Below, one piece after another: positions 9,103 through 17,019 of a stretch of DNA of 46,370 nucleotides. The stretch spans positions 1 to 46,370 of the forward strand of contig DASZGY010000138.1 in NCBI GenBank assembly GCA_035938395.1, given 5' to 3'. Positions within the stretch are counted from its first letter, which is position 1. The number at the start of each line of letters is the position of its first letter. The notes under the pieces are model-generated. The model saw only the letters and a list, made by a program, of their open reading frames with translations. It was not told the DNA's origin and made no database searches. Position numbers and translations under genes: made by a program. The stretch is from JALZAA01 sp035938395 (GTDB lineage: Bacteria > Actinomycetota > Acidimicrobiia > IMCC26256 > JACDBD01).

Positions 9103-10092
9103 CTAGTCGAACTTGAGCGACGAGTAGCGCATGAGCTTGTGCCAGCGGTGGCGCGAGTCGATCGTGCGGATCGTTCCCGATTTCGACCGCATCACCAGCG
9201 ACTGCGTCCCGGCGCCGTCACCCCAGTAGCGGACGCCCTTGAGCAGCTCGCCGTCGGTCACGCCGGTCGCAGAGAAGAAGACGTCGTCACCGGCGACGAG
9301 GTCGTCGGTCGTGAGCACGCGGCTGAGGTCGTAGCCGGCGTCGGTGGCGGCGCGACGCTCGTCCTCGTCGCGGGGCCAGAGCCGACCGTGGATGGCGCCG
9401 CCCAGCGCCTTCAAGGCGCACGCGGCGATCACTCCCTCCGGCGTGCCGCCGATGCCGAACAGGATGTTGGCGCCGCTCTCCGGCCACGCCGTCGAGATCG
9501 CTCCGGCGACGTCGCCGTCGGGGATCAGCCGGATCCTGGCGCCGGCTTCGCGGCACTCCTTGATGATGCCGGCGTGACGGTCGCGCTCGAGGATGACCGC
9601 GGTCACGTCGTCGATGTCCTCGCCGAGCGCCTTCGCCACCGCTTGCAGGTTGTGCGTGACCGGGGCCTCGAGGTCGATGACGTCGGCGGCCTCGGGCCCG
9701 ACCGCGATCTTCTCCATGTACACGCACGGCCCCGGGTCGAACATCGTGCCCCGCTCCGAAAGGGCGATCACGGCGATGGCGTTGGGTCGGCCCTGCGCGG
9801 TGAGCGTGGTCCCGTCGATGGGGTCGACGGCGATGTCGCACGGCGGACCGCCGGCGCCGATCTGCTCGCCGTTGAAGAGCATGGGCGCCTCGTCCTTCTC
9901 GCCCTCGCCGATGACGACGACCCCGTCCATCGAGACGTTGTTGACGACGAGCCGCATGGCGTCGACGGCGGCCTGGTCGGCTGCCTCCTTGTCGCCCCGG
10001 CCCATCCACCGTCCGGCGGCGAGGGCAGCTGCCTCGGTGACCCGCGCCAGCTCCATGGCGAGGTTGCGGTCGGGGGCCTGACGTTGCTCCAT
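9103..10092 (-). CDS. glpX: Fructose-1,6-bisphosphatase, class II
   Basis: A 329-residue GlpX-type enzyme that hydrolyses fructose 1,6-bisphosphate in gluconeogenesis. The metal-binding motif DPIDGTT is clear, with GEGEKDEAPML upstream and the GIGGTPEGVI substrate loop downstream. The lithium-sensitive phosphatase fold is complete and of normal length. ATG 10092 has GAGGAG about eight bases upstream, and a TACAGT -10 candidate (10135-10130) would give a leader of about 30 nt. The open frame continues far upstream, overlapping the mutase gene on the other strand, but that part is not coding. Confidence 0.95.
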   Translation of the reverse strand: MEQRQAPDRNLAMELARVTEAAALAAGRWMGRGDKEAADQAAVDAMRLVVNNVSMDGVVVIGEGEKDEAPMLFNGEQIGAGGPPCDIAVDPIDGTTLTAQGRPNAIAVIALSERGTMFDPGPCVYMEKIAVGPEAADVIDLEAPVTHNLQAVAKALGEDIDDVTAVILERDRHAGIIKECREAGARIRLIPDGDVAGAISTAWPESGANILFGIGGTPEGVIAACALKALGGAIHGRLWPRDEDERRAATDAGYDLSRVLTTDDLVAGDDVFFSATGVTDGELLKGVRYWGDGAGTQSLVMRSKSGTIRTIDSRHRWHKLMRYSSLKFD

Positions 10093-10205
10093 TGCGGGGA
10101 TCTCCTCGGGCGGACGGGCTCGCGTCGGGACTGTACCCGGGACCCGTCCCGATTGATCTCGTGAGTGGGGCGCGGCAGACAACGCCTCCCTTCTCCCACC
10201 GGCGG

Positions 10206-10211
10206 TACCTT
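10206..10211 (+). promoter_or_regulatory. -10 box (TACCTT) of the leaderless acyl-CoA mutase transcript
   Basis: TACCTT is followed by seven bases and then the GTG at 10219. No Shine-Dalgarno sequence is present. Transcription would begin at or next to the start codon. Confidence 0.55.
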
Positions 10212-10218
10212 TGACGCG

Positions 10219-11850
10219 GTGACGACAGCACGCGACCGCTGGGAAGCGGCGTTCGAGCAGGCCGAGCGGCGCGATGCCGACTTCGAGACGATGTCGGGAC
10301 TGCCGGTGGCACCCGTGTACGGGCCCGACGACGGCGAGTTCCCGGGCGAATGGCCGTATACCCGCGGCCCGTACGCGTCGATGTACCGGTCGAAGCTCTG
10401 GACGATGCGGATGTTCGCGGGCTTCGGAACTGCGCCCGACACGAACCGGAGGTTCCGGGACCTGCTCGCCGCCGGCGGCGACGGGCTCTCGACCGCTTTC
10501 GACCTCCCCACTCTCATGGGACGCGACTCCGACGATCCGCTCGCCGTCGGCGAGGTCGGCAAGTGCGGCGTCGCGATCGACACGCTCGCCGACATGGAGG
10601 ACCTCTACCGCGAGATCGACCTCGCGAAGGTCACGACGTCGATGACGATCAACTCGCCCGCCGCGATCCTGCTGGCGATGTACATCGCCGTCGCCGAGCG
10701 CGGTGGCGCGTCCAGGCGGGAGCTCGGCGGCACCCTCCAGAACGACATCCTCAAGGAGTACCAGGCGCAGAAGGAGTTCATCTTCCCGCCCCGTCCCTCG
10801 ATGCGGATCGTCGCCGACACGATGCGGTTCTGCACCGCAGAGATGCCGCGCTGGCACCCGATCTCGGTGTCCGGCTACCACATCCGGGAGGCCGGGAGCA
10901 CCGCCGCCCAGGAGCTCGCGTTCACGCTCGCGAACGGGTTCGCGTACGTCGAGGCCGGCGTGGCGGCCGGGCTGGCGGTCGACGAGTTCGCGCCGCGGTT
11001 GTCGTTCTTCTTCAACGCCCACATCGACTTCTTCGAGGAGATCGCCAAGTACCGGGCGGCGCGTCGCATCTGGGCCCGATGGATGCGCGACCGGTACGGA
11101 GCCAGCGCCGAGCGCGCGCTCCAGCTCCGGTTCCACACCCAGACCGCCGGCGTGTCGCTGACCGCCCAGCAGCCCGAGGTCAACGTGGTGCGCACCGCCA
11201 TCGAGGCGCTCGCCGGCGTGCTCGGCGGCACGCAGAGCCTCCACACGAACTCGATGGACGAGGTGCTCGCCCTCCCGTCCGACAACGCGGCCCGCCTGGC
11301 GTTGCGGACCCAGCAGGTGATCGCCAACGAGACCCGCGTCGCCAACGTGGCTGACCCGCTCGGAGGGTCGTGGTTCGTCGAGGACCTCACCGCCGAGATG
11401 GAGCGTCAAGCCGAGACCGTCTTCGCGCACCTCGACCGGCTGGGAGAGGGATCGCTCCTCGAGGGCGTGTTCCGCGCCATCGAGTCGGGCTGGTTCCAGG
11501 GCGAGATCGCAGAGTCCGCCTACGAGCTCGAGCGCAAGCTCAACGACGGCCGCCACCTCGTCGTGGGGGTGAACGTCGCCACGCAGGGCGGGGACCAGCA
11601 ACCGGAGATCCTGCGCATCGGGCCCGAGGTCGAGGAGACCCAGCTGAAGCGCCTCGCCCGCGTGAAGGGCGATCGCGACGGCGCCGCCGTCGACGCCGCG
11701 CTGGCGCGCGTTCGTGCCGACGCCGCCGAGGCCGACGTGAATCTCATGCCCGGCCTGGTCGAAGCGGTGGCGACGCAGGCGACGGTCGGTGAGATCGTCG
11801 GCGCGCTGGCCGACGTGTTCGGCCGCTATCGCGAAGACCCCGTCATTTGA
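10219..11850 (+). CDS. icmA: Acyl-CoA mutase large subunit, isobutyryl-CoA mutase type
   Basis: A 543-residue B12-dependent mutase large subunit: a TIM barrel for the CoA ester, without the C-terminal cobalamin domain. Family landmarks are FDLPTLMGRDSDDP, GGTLQNDILKEY, ISVSGYHIREAGS and FGGTQSLHTNS (here LGGTQ). The two residues that set substrate choice are F66 (RMFAGF) and Q184 (KEYQAQ). Methylmalonyl-CoA mutases have Tyr and Arg there (human Y110 and R228, also 118 residues apart). Isobutyryl-CoA mutases have Phe and Gln. The likely reaction is therefore isobutyryl-CoA to n-butyryl-CoA, or a related non-dicarboxylic acyl-CoA. The small B12 subunit is not in the window; a MeaB GTPase is encoded at 19468-20415. 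GTG 10219 follows a leaderless -10 box. Confidence 0.88.
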   Translation: MTTARDRWEAAFEQAERRDADFETMSGLPVAPVYGPDDGEFPGEWPYTRGPYASMYRSKLWTMRMFAGFGTAPDTNRRFRDLLAAGGDGLSTAFDLPTLMGRDSDDPLAVGEVGKCGVAIDTLADMEDLYREIDLAKVTTSMTINSPAAILLAMYIAVAERGGASRRELGGTLQNDILKEYQAQKEFIFPPRPSMRIVADTMRFCTAEMPRWHPISVSGYHIREAGSTAAQELAFTLANGFAYVEAGVAAGLAVDEFAPRLSFFFNAHIDFFEEIAKYRAARRIWARWMRDRYGASAERALQLRFHTQTAGVSLTAQQPEVNVVRTAIEALAGVLGGTQSLHTNSMDEVLALPSDNAARLALRTQQVIANETRVANVADPLGGSWFVEDLTAEMERQAETVFAHLDRLGEGSLLEGVFRAIESGWFQGEIAESAYELERKLNDGRHLVVGVNVATQGGDQQPEILRIGPEVEETQLKRLARVKGDRDGAAVDAALARVRADAAEADVNLMPGLVEAVATQATVGEIVGALADVFGRYREDPVI

Positions 11851-11852
11851 GG

Positions 11853-12470
11853 ATGGACGCACGCCTCCTCGAGGTCGCGCGCGCCGCCAAGGGTTTCATG
11901 CCCGACGAAGAGGGGCTCGCCCTCAACGCCGCCGGTCACGACGCGGGCTCGGTCGGGCCTCTGCTCGAGGTCGGCAGCTACTGCGGGAAGTCGGCGGTGT
12001 ACCTGGGCGCGGCGGCGCGCGACGGCGGCACCGTGTTGTTCAGCGTCGACCACCACCGGGGTTCGGAGGAGAACCAGTCCGGCTGGGAGCACCACGACCC
12101 CGAGGTCGTCGATCCCGCCACCGGCCGCATGGACACGCTGCCGTTCTTCCGGCGCACGATCGAGCGCGCCGGGCTCGAGGACGCCGTGGTCGCCGTCGTC
12201 GGCGACTCGCCGGCGATCGCGGCGCACTGGCGCACGCCGCTCGGGCTCGTGTTCGTCGACGGCGGGCACGCCCTCGACGTCGTGCTCGCCGACTACGAAG
12301 CTTGGTCGCCGCACGTCGACGCCGGCGGTGCGCTCGTCTTCCACGACGTGTTCGAGGACCCGCGCGACGGCGGCCAGGCGCCGTTCGAGGTGTGGAAGCG
12401 GGCCGTCGCCTCCGGCATGTTCACCCCGGTCTCGACGACCGGCAGCCTCCGAGTGCTGCGGCGAACCTGA
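11853..12470 (+). CDS. Class I SAM-dependent methyltransferase, substrate unknown
   Basis: About 205 residues with a Rossmann SAM fold: motif I LLEVGSYCGKSAVYLG, an acidic SVDHHRG at the end of strand 2, a GDSP strand-4 region and FVDGGHALD, then ALVFHDVFEDP. This resembles the Methyltransf_24 group, which can hold metal-assisted or sugar- and peptide-modifying enzymes. ATG 11853 was chosen; a TTG at 11847 overlaps the mutase stop (TTGA). Either start makes it an operon partner of the mutase. The target is not evident, and the functional link to acyl-CoA metabolism is inferred only from overlap. Confidence 0.75.
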   Translation: MDARLLEVARAAKGFMPDEEGLALNAAGHDAGSVGPLLEVGSYCGKSAVYLGAAARDGGTVLFSVDHHRGSEENQSGWEHHDPEVVDPATGRMDTLPFFRRTIERAGLEDAVVAVVGDSPAIAAHWRTPLGLVFVDGGHALDVVLADYEAWSPHVDAGGALVFHDVFEDPRDGGQAPFEVWKRAVASGMFTPVSTTGSLRVLRRT

Positions 12471-12476
12471 CGAGCG

Positions 12477-13580
12477 CTACTCCCGCTTGTTGCGGGCCAT
12501 CTCGGCTTCGATCGCGGCGCCCGCCGCCAGCAGCTCGGCGGGGGTGAGGCCGAGGGGCAGGCCCTCGCCGCGGAACAGGCCCGCCGTCGGCGCGCGCCCG
12601 GACAGCGCGTGCGCGGCGAGGACGACGGCGGCCGAGTTCCACGTGGGCTGCTCGACGGGGAACAGCTGACCGTCGCGATCGAAGGCGCCGCCCTCGAAGT
12701 TGGCACCGGTCCAATAGCCACCGCCGTCGGCTCGCAGGAACTGCACCCATGCGAGCAGCTCGCGTGCCTCGTTGTGCGCGCCGATCGCGTCGAGCGCCAT
12801 CACGAGCTCACACGTCTCGGCGGCCGTGACCCACGGCCGGTCGGAGACGCAGCGCGCGCCGCGGCCTTCGACCACGAACGTGTCCCATCCCGCCGCGACC
12901 CGGGCGTGAGCGGAGTGCCCGCGCAGCACGCCCCCGAGGACGGGGTAGTACCAGTCCATCGCCCAACGTCCCTTGTCGAGGAAGACGTCGGGCCGGTGGG
13001 CGACGGCGATCGCGAGCGAACCGAGCGACAGCTCCCAGTCGGGGCGCTCGTGGCCGAGGTGCTCCGCGATCGCGATCGCGCAGCGGAGGCTCGCATGGAG
13101 GCTGGAAGAGCCGGTGAGCAGCGCACCGTCGTCGGGGTCGTCGCCCCGCCACGCGATCTCACCCGTCTCGGTCTGATAGTCGAGCGTGTAGTCGATGGCG
13201 CGCTCGACCACGGGCCAGTAGTCCTCGAGGAAGCGCCGGTCGCACGTCGAGAGGTAGTGGTGCCACGCGCCGTTGGCGACGTAACAGGTCACGTTGGTGT
13301 CGAGGGTCGGGTCCTTCACCGCGTCGCCGACGTAGTACGCGTGCCACGCGCCGTCGGGCCGCTGCCGGGTGCGGAGCCACTCGTACGCCCGCTCGGCCTC
13401 GGAGTGACGGCCGCCGACGTCGAGGGCCATGGCCGCCTCGACCAGGTTCCATGGATCGGTGTGATCGCCGGGAGTCCACGGGATGTTGCCGTCGGCCAGC
13501 TGGACCGCGGCGATGGCGTCGACCGTGGCCGCGAGCTCGTCGGCGGTCACGATTCCATCGACGTTGCAGAGCACGTTCAT
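12477..13580 (-). CDS. Alpha/alpha-toroid protein (prenyltransferase/squalene-cyclase-like or glycosidase-like)
   Basis: A 367-residue protein made of repeated helix pairs with aromatic and Asp-rich turns: ADGNIPWTPGDHTDPWNLVE, RQRPDGAWHAYYVGD, NVTCYVANGAWHHYL, DYQTETGEIAWR and the late segment LRADGGGYWTGANFEGG. Such QxDGxW-like repeats occur in alpha/alpha toroids (terpene cyclase, prenyltransferase, and GH15-like). No DxDD cyclase motif is seen, so catalysis is uncertain. No signal peptide or membrane segment is visible. Its ATG overlaps the stop of the upstream methyltransferase (ATGA), so it is the last gene of a three-gene operon with a GT4 enzyme. A sugar-lipid or glycan role is inferred from that. 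Confidence 0.6.
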   Translation of the reverse strand: MNVLCNVDGIVTADELAATVDAIAAVQLADGNIPWTPGDHTDPWNLVEAAMALDVGGRHSEAERAYEWLRTRQRPDGAWHAYYVGDAVKDPTLDTNVTCYVANGAWHHYLSTCDRRFLEDYWPVVERAIDYTLDYQTETGEIAWRGDDPDDGALLTGSSSLHASLRCAIAIAEHLGHERPDWELSLGSLAIAVAHRPDVFLDKGRWAMDWYYPVLGGVLRGHSAHARVAAGWDTFVVEGRGARCVSDRPWVTAAETCELVMALDAIGAHNEARELLAWVQFLRADGGGYWTGANFEGGAFDRDGQLFPVEQPTWNSAAVVLAAHALSGRAPTAGLFRGEGLPLGLTPAELLAAGAAIEAEMARNKRE

Positions 13581-14290
13581 TCCGGCTTCTCCGTGTAGAC
13601 GACAAGGCTCTTCCCCAACACCGGGTTCAGTGTCCGGTCGAGGAGCCGGGACCAGCGCGGGCGCTTCGTGAGCTCCCACACGAGAAAGTCGTGGTACTTG
13701 CGGACGGGCAGGGCGTCGGCGTTGTCGACGCCCACTGCGCACTTGAGCATCCAGTACGGCGAGTGGAGCGCGTGCGCGTGGTGCGAGCCGCGCAGGAGCA
13801 TCCCGGCGCGTTGGAGCTTCGCTTCGAGTTCGGGCTGCCGGTAGATGCGGACGTGTCCGCCCGGCGTGTCGTGGTACCGGTAGTCCAGTGCCCAGCAGAT
13901 TCGTTCCGGCCATCGGGTGGGGACCGTGACGGCCAAGCGGCCGCCGGGCCGCAACACCCGGACGAGCTCGCCGATTGCGCGCTCGTCGCCGGGGATGTGC
14001 TCGAGCACCTCGGCGGCGATGATGCGGTCGAACGACTCGTCGGGGAACGGCAGGGTGAGCGCGTCGCCGTTGACCATGCCGCCCGCAGGCCCGTGCGGCA
14101 GCTCGCCGGCCGCGACCATCCCGCCGCTCACGGCCGCCGCGTCCTTGAGCTCGGCGTCGTCGGCGTCGAGGGCGACGACTATCGCGCCGCGCCGCATCGC
14201 CTCGAACGCGTGACGGCCGCCGCCGCAACCCAGATCGAGCAGCCGCTCGCGGTCGCGCAGGTCGAGACGCTCGAAGTCGACGGTCAGCAT
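13577..14290 (-). CDS. Class I SAM-dependent methyltransferase (Methyltransf_11 type)
   Basis: A 237-residue protein. Motif I is LLDLGCGGGRHAFEAMRRG, the acidic strand-2 end is VVALDADDAE, and the post-motif region is LPFPDESFDRIIAAEVLEHI, then LRPGGRLAVTVPT. This is the common small-molecule or sugar-lipid methyltransferase type. The GT4 gene upstream ends one base into its ATG (overlap at 14290), and its stop overlaps the toroid gene. The tight coupling suggests it methylates a product of the GT4 enzyme, but the acceptor is unknown. Confidence 0.82.
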   Translation of the reverse strand: MLTVDFERLDLRDRERLLDLGCGGGRHAFEAMRRGAIVVALDADDAELKDAAAVSGGMVAAGELPHGPAGGMVNGDALTLPFPDESFDRIIAAEVLEHIPGDERAIGELVRVLRPGGRLAVTVPTRWPERICWALDYRYHDTPGGHVRIYRQPELEAKLQRAGMLLRGSHHAHALHSPYWMLKCAVGVDNADALPVRKYHDFLVWELTKRPRWSRLLDRTLNPVLGKSLVVYTEKPE

Positions 14291-15561
14291 CAGCCCGCCG
14301 TCCCTTCGTGCGCGTCGACGAGGGCGCGGTATTGCTCCACCGTGCCCTCGGCGGTCTTGCGCCACGTGAAGCGATCGAGCACCCGGGCCCGGCCGGCGGC
14401 GCCGACGCGTTCCCGCAGCGCGGGGTCGTCGAGGGCGCGTCCGAGCGCGGCGGCCAGCGCCGAGGGGTCGCCCGGCTGCACCAGCAAGCCGGTCTCGCCG
14501 TCGCGCCCGATCACCTCGGGCAGCGCCCCACCGGTGGTGGCGACGATCGGCACGGCGCATGCCATCGCTTCGACCGCCGGCAGCGAGAAACCCTCGTACA
14601 GCGACGGCACCGCGGCCACTTGCGCTTCGGCGTAGAGCTCGACGATCCGGTCAGTCGTCACCCCGTGCACGAACCGGACGGCGCCGTCGAGGCCGAGCCG
14701 GTCGATCAGCGCCGGGATCGCGCTCTTCCCCTTGGGTTTGCCGATCACGACCAGGTGCGCGTCGTCGCGCTCGGTTCGCAGCTTGGCCACCGCTTCGAGC
14801 AGATGGGCGAGACCCTTCATCGGGACGTCGGCGCTCGCCGTGGTCATGATGCGCCCGGGGACTCGGTGCACTTCGGGGCGGGGACGGAACACGGCCGGGT
14901 CGGCGCCGACCGGGACGACGTGGAGACGATCCGCGTCGACACCCATCGCGGCGATGATGTCGCGCCGCGACGACTCCGAGACCGTGAGAAGCCGCGGCAG
15001 GCGGCGGGCGACCCGCGTTTGCATCTCGATGAACCCGTACCAACGGTGCAACGTGAATCGTTTCCACGCCCGCTTCGCGTGTGCGAGGTCGAGGTCGCGA
15101 TCGACCGTGACGGGATGGTGAAGCGTCGCGAGCATCGGCCACCCGTCGTCGGCCATCTTGGCGACGCCGGACCCGAGGCACTGGTTGTCGTGCACGACGT
15201 CGAAGTCGGCGCGGCGGTCCCGGAGCAACCTCCGAACGCGCATGCTGAACGTGTACGGCTCGGGAAAACCGGCCGCGCACATGATGGCGAACTCGGCGAC
15301 GTCGATGCGCGTCTTGAACTCCCACGGCCACGGCACCCGGAACGGGTTCTCGGGTCGGTACAAATCGAGGCTCGGCACGCGTGTCAGTTGCTCGGTGTCG
15401 ACGAGGTCCGGGTACGGCTGACCCGAGAACACCTCGACCGTGTGCCCGAGTGCCGTGAGCTCGCGCGCCAGCTCGCGGGTGTAGACGCCCTGGCCGCCGC
15501 AATGCGGGTTGCCGCGGTACACCAGATAGGCGACGCGAAGGGGCTGATCCGGGCGCGGCAT
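14290..15561 (-). CDS. GT4-family glycosyltransferase
   Basis: A 423-residue GT-B fold enzyme. The N-terminal acceptor domain begins VAYLVYRGNPHCGGQGVYTRELAREL. The C-terminal donor domain has RIMTTASADVPMKGLAHLLEA and the catalytic-region signature YEGFSLPAVEAMACAVPIVATTGGALPEV, including the conserved Glu pair of retaining GT4 transferases. It is cytosolic, with no membrane span. The first gene of a three-gene operon, it starts at ATG 15561. A TAGGCT box (15575-15570) lies eight bases upstream and there is no ribosome-binding site, so the mRNA is probably leaderless. Donor and acceptor are unknown. Confidence 0.88.
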   Translation of the reverse strand: MPRPDQPLRVAYLVYRGNPHCGGQGVYTRELARELTALGHTVEVFSGQPYPDLVDTEQLTRVPSLDLYRPENPFRVPWPWEFKTRIDVAEFAIMCAAGFPEPYTFSMRVRRLLRDRRADFDVVHDNQCLGSGVAKMADDGWPMLATLHHPVTVDRDLDLAHAKRAWKRFTLHRWYGFIEMQTRVARRLPRLLTVSESSRRDIIAAMGVDADRLHVVPVGADPAVFRPRPEVHRVPGRIMTTASADVPMKGLAHLLEAVAKLRTERDDAHLVVIGKPKGKSAIPALIDRLGLDGAVRFVHGVTTDRIVELYAEAQVAAVPSLYEGFSLPAVEAMACAVPIVATTGGALPEVIGRDGETGLLVQPGDPSALAAALGRALDDPALRERVGAAGRARVLDRFTWRKTAEGTVEQYRALVDAHEGTAG

Positions 15562-15569
15562 GAAGGAGG

Positions 15570-15575
15570 AGCCTA
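15570..15575 (-). promoter_or_regulatory. -10 box (TAGGCT) of the leaderless GT4 operon
   Basis: On the minus strand TAGGCT is followed by eight bases and then the ATG at 15561. No Shine-Dalgarno sequence intervenes. Confidence 0.5.
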
Positions 15576-15591
15576 TCGGGGGAGGGGCGGG

Positions 15592-15597
15592 TACCCT
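15592..15597 (+). promoter_or_regulatory. Probable -10 box (TACCCT) upstream of the alpha/beta hydrolase
   Basis: TACCCT lies 26 bases before ATG 15624. Unlike its neighbours it would leave a short leader with a weak CAGGGG ribosome-binding site. It is divergent from the GT4 operon promoter about 20 bp away. Confidence 0.4.
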
Positions 15598-15623
15598 CCC
15601 GGCGGCGACGGCGACAGGGGATC

Positions 15624-16268
15624 ATGATGAACACGATCTACGCCGGTCCGAAGCGCGGCGCACACCGGGCGGTGCTCCTGGCGCACGGCGCGGGGTCCGA
15701 CATGCACGCGGCGACGCTCGCCCGTGTCGCCGACGCGCTCGCGGCGGCGAAGATCCCGTCCCTCCGCTTCAACTACCCGTATCGCGACGCGGGGCGGAAG
15801 TCGCCGGACCGGGCGGCGGTGCTCGACGCCACCACGCGTGAAGCCGCCGGCGAGCTCGCCCGCCTGACGAAGCTGCCTCCCGAGCAGCTCGTGCTGGGGG
15901 GCCGGTCGATGGGCGGCCGATACTGCTCGCTGGTCGTCGGCGCCGACGAGGACCCGGTGCCCGCGCTCGGCCTCCTCCTGCTCGGCTACCCGCTGCACGC
16001 GCCCGGCAAGCCCGAGCAGCCCCGCGTCGAGCACTTCCCGCGCATCCGGGTGCCATGCCTGTTCGCGAGCGGGACGCGTGATTCTCTCGCCGGCCGGGAG
16101 GCGCTCACGGAGGCGGTCAAGGCGATCAAGGGGCCGGTCACGATGCACTGGCTCGAGTCCGCCGACCACGGGTACCGGCCGCGGAAGTCCTCCGGCCGCA
16201 CCGCCGACGAGGTGGCCGCCGAGGTCGCCGAAGCGTCGGTGGAATGGGTGCGCTCGCTTCCCGCGTGA
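15624..16268 (+). CDS. Alpha/beta hydrolase, TEX30/KANL3-like
   Basis: A 214-residue compact hydrolase. The oxyanion region is LLAHGAG and the nucleophile elbow is GRSMGG (S95). The probable acid is D153 (SGTRDSL) and the histidine is H182 (SADHGY), so a full triad is visible. The order and spacing resemble the TEX30/KANL3 'dienelactone hydrolase-like' group, whose natural substrates are poorly known. ATG 15624 or 15627 may be used. It is transcribed alone, with about 180 bp to the cyclase gene. Confidence 0.8.
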   Translation: MMNTIYAGPKRGAHRAVLLAHGAGSDMHAATLARVADALAAAKIPSLRFNYPYRDAGRKSPDRAAVLDATTREAAGELARLTKLPPEQLVLGGRSMGGRYCSLVVGADEDPVPALGLLLLGYPLHAPGKPEQPRVEHFPRIRVPCLFASGTRDSLAGREALTEAVKAIKGPVTMHWLESADHGYRPRKSSGRTADEVAAEVAEASVEWVRSLPA

Positions 16269-16452
16269 CGCGCTCATCGCTCCTCTTCGGCAGCGAAAAG
16301 GTCGGCGAGCGCCCCTTTCACTGCCGAGAACGTGGGGTCATGCGTCACACCTGAGAGAGTTTGTTCCCGGGCGCCGCGAACTCCACGCGAAGGGTCTGTG
16401 AACCGGTCGGTATTGTTCCGCCGGCCGTGCTTGCACCTGCGAGACTGTTGGG
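16269..16452. other. Intergenic stretch without a convincing gene
   Basis: This 184-bp gap lies between the hydrolase and the cyclase. A TATTGT at 16411-16416 could be a weak -10 box for the cyclase. A minus-strand open frame ends at 16284 with a peptide-like tail (DPTFSAVKGALADLF), but it has no plausible start or ribosome-binding site. Confidence 0.4.
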
Positions 16453-16977
16453 ATGCGAGTTCGTCGCTACTTCGCGTTCGTCGACCTGTGCGGCTTCACC
16501 CGTTTCACAGAGGTGCACGGCGACGAGGAGGCGGTTGCCGTGCTGACCGGCTTCCGAACCCTCGTGCGCTTCATCGCGTCCGAGCACGGTGTGCGGGTTG
16601 CGAAGTGGCTCGGTGACGGCGCGATGTTCGTCAGCACCGACGGTCCCGCGCTCGCGGCCGCGCTCCTCGTGCTCGACAAGCGAGCCTCGGACGCGGTCGA
16701 CCTGCCCATCCGCGCGGGCTTCTCCGGCGGCGATGTCATCCTCTTCGAAGGCGACGACTACATCGGCGGGCCCGTGAACCTCGCGTCGCGTCTCTGCGAC
16801 GTCGCCGCGCCCGGCGAGATCCTGGCCGGCGCCGACATGGCCGAGTTCGTGTCGGACGGTGGCGACCTGCGGCCCGTCGAGCCCCGGCTCGTGCCCGGCT
16901 TCATGCAGCCCGTCCCGATCGTGGCTCTGGGCGTCGCCGAGCCGATCACGGGCACGCACGAGATCATCGCGAGCTGA
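16453..16977 (+). CDS. Stand-alone class III adenylate/guanylate cyclase domain protein
   Basis: A 174-residue protein consisting of one class III nucleotidyl cyclase domain. The two metal-binding aspartates are D11 (FVDLCGFT) and D55 (KWLGDGAMF). The transition-state pair is N109 and R113 (PVNLASRL). K51 and possibly D102 (GDDYIGG) match purine-selecting positions for adenine, so cAMP is the more likely product. There is no membrane, HAMP or sensor domain. It would act as a homodimer in the cytosol. Two CRP-type operators elsewhere in the window make a cAMP circuit plausible, but no regulator gene is present to prove it. Confidence 0.8.
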   Translation: MRVRRYFAFVDLCGFTRFTEVHGDEEAVAVLTGFRTLVRFIASEHGVRVAKWLGDGAMFVSTDGPALAAALLVLDKRASDAVDLPIRAGFSGGDVILFEGDDYIGGPVNLASRLCDVAAPGEILAGADMAEFVSDGGDLRPVEPRLVPGFMQPVPIVALGVAEPITGTHEIIAS

Positions 16978-16987
16978 GCTTCCCCGA

Positions 16988-17001
16988 CCGGGCGCGCCCG
17001 G
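16988..17001. repeat. 14-bp perfect palindrome before the crotonase promoter
   Basis: CCGGGCGCGCCCGG lies 11 bp after the cyclase stop and just upstream of the TACCCT box at 17006. It could be a short terminator for the cyclase gene or an operator in the -35 region. No T-run follows. Confidence 0.35.
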
Positions 17002-17005
17002 GCGG

Positions 17006-17011
17006 TACCCT
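17006..17011 (+). promoter_or_regulatory. -10 box (TACCCT) of the leaderless crotonase/murA transcript
   Basis: TACCCT is followed by eight bases and then ATG 17020, with no ribosome-binding site. murA follows within 10 nt and probably shares this transcript. Confidence 0.55.
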
Positions 17012-17019
17012 GCATCGCC

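Noticed and set aside
10093..11862. N-terminal 590-codon extension of the class II fructose bisphosphatase frame
   Set aside because: It lies antisense to the mutase gene, has shadow-type composition, and the true ATG at 10092 has a good ribosome-binding site and matches the family N-terminus.
16281..16440. Minus-strand frame ending in DPTFSAVKGALADLFAAEEER
   Set aside because: The tail looks protein-like, but there is no ATG, only a GTG without a ribosome-binding site giving about 22 residues, and the upstream part is Arg-rich shadow. I could not support a gene or a named remnant.
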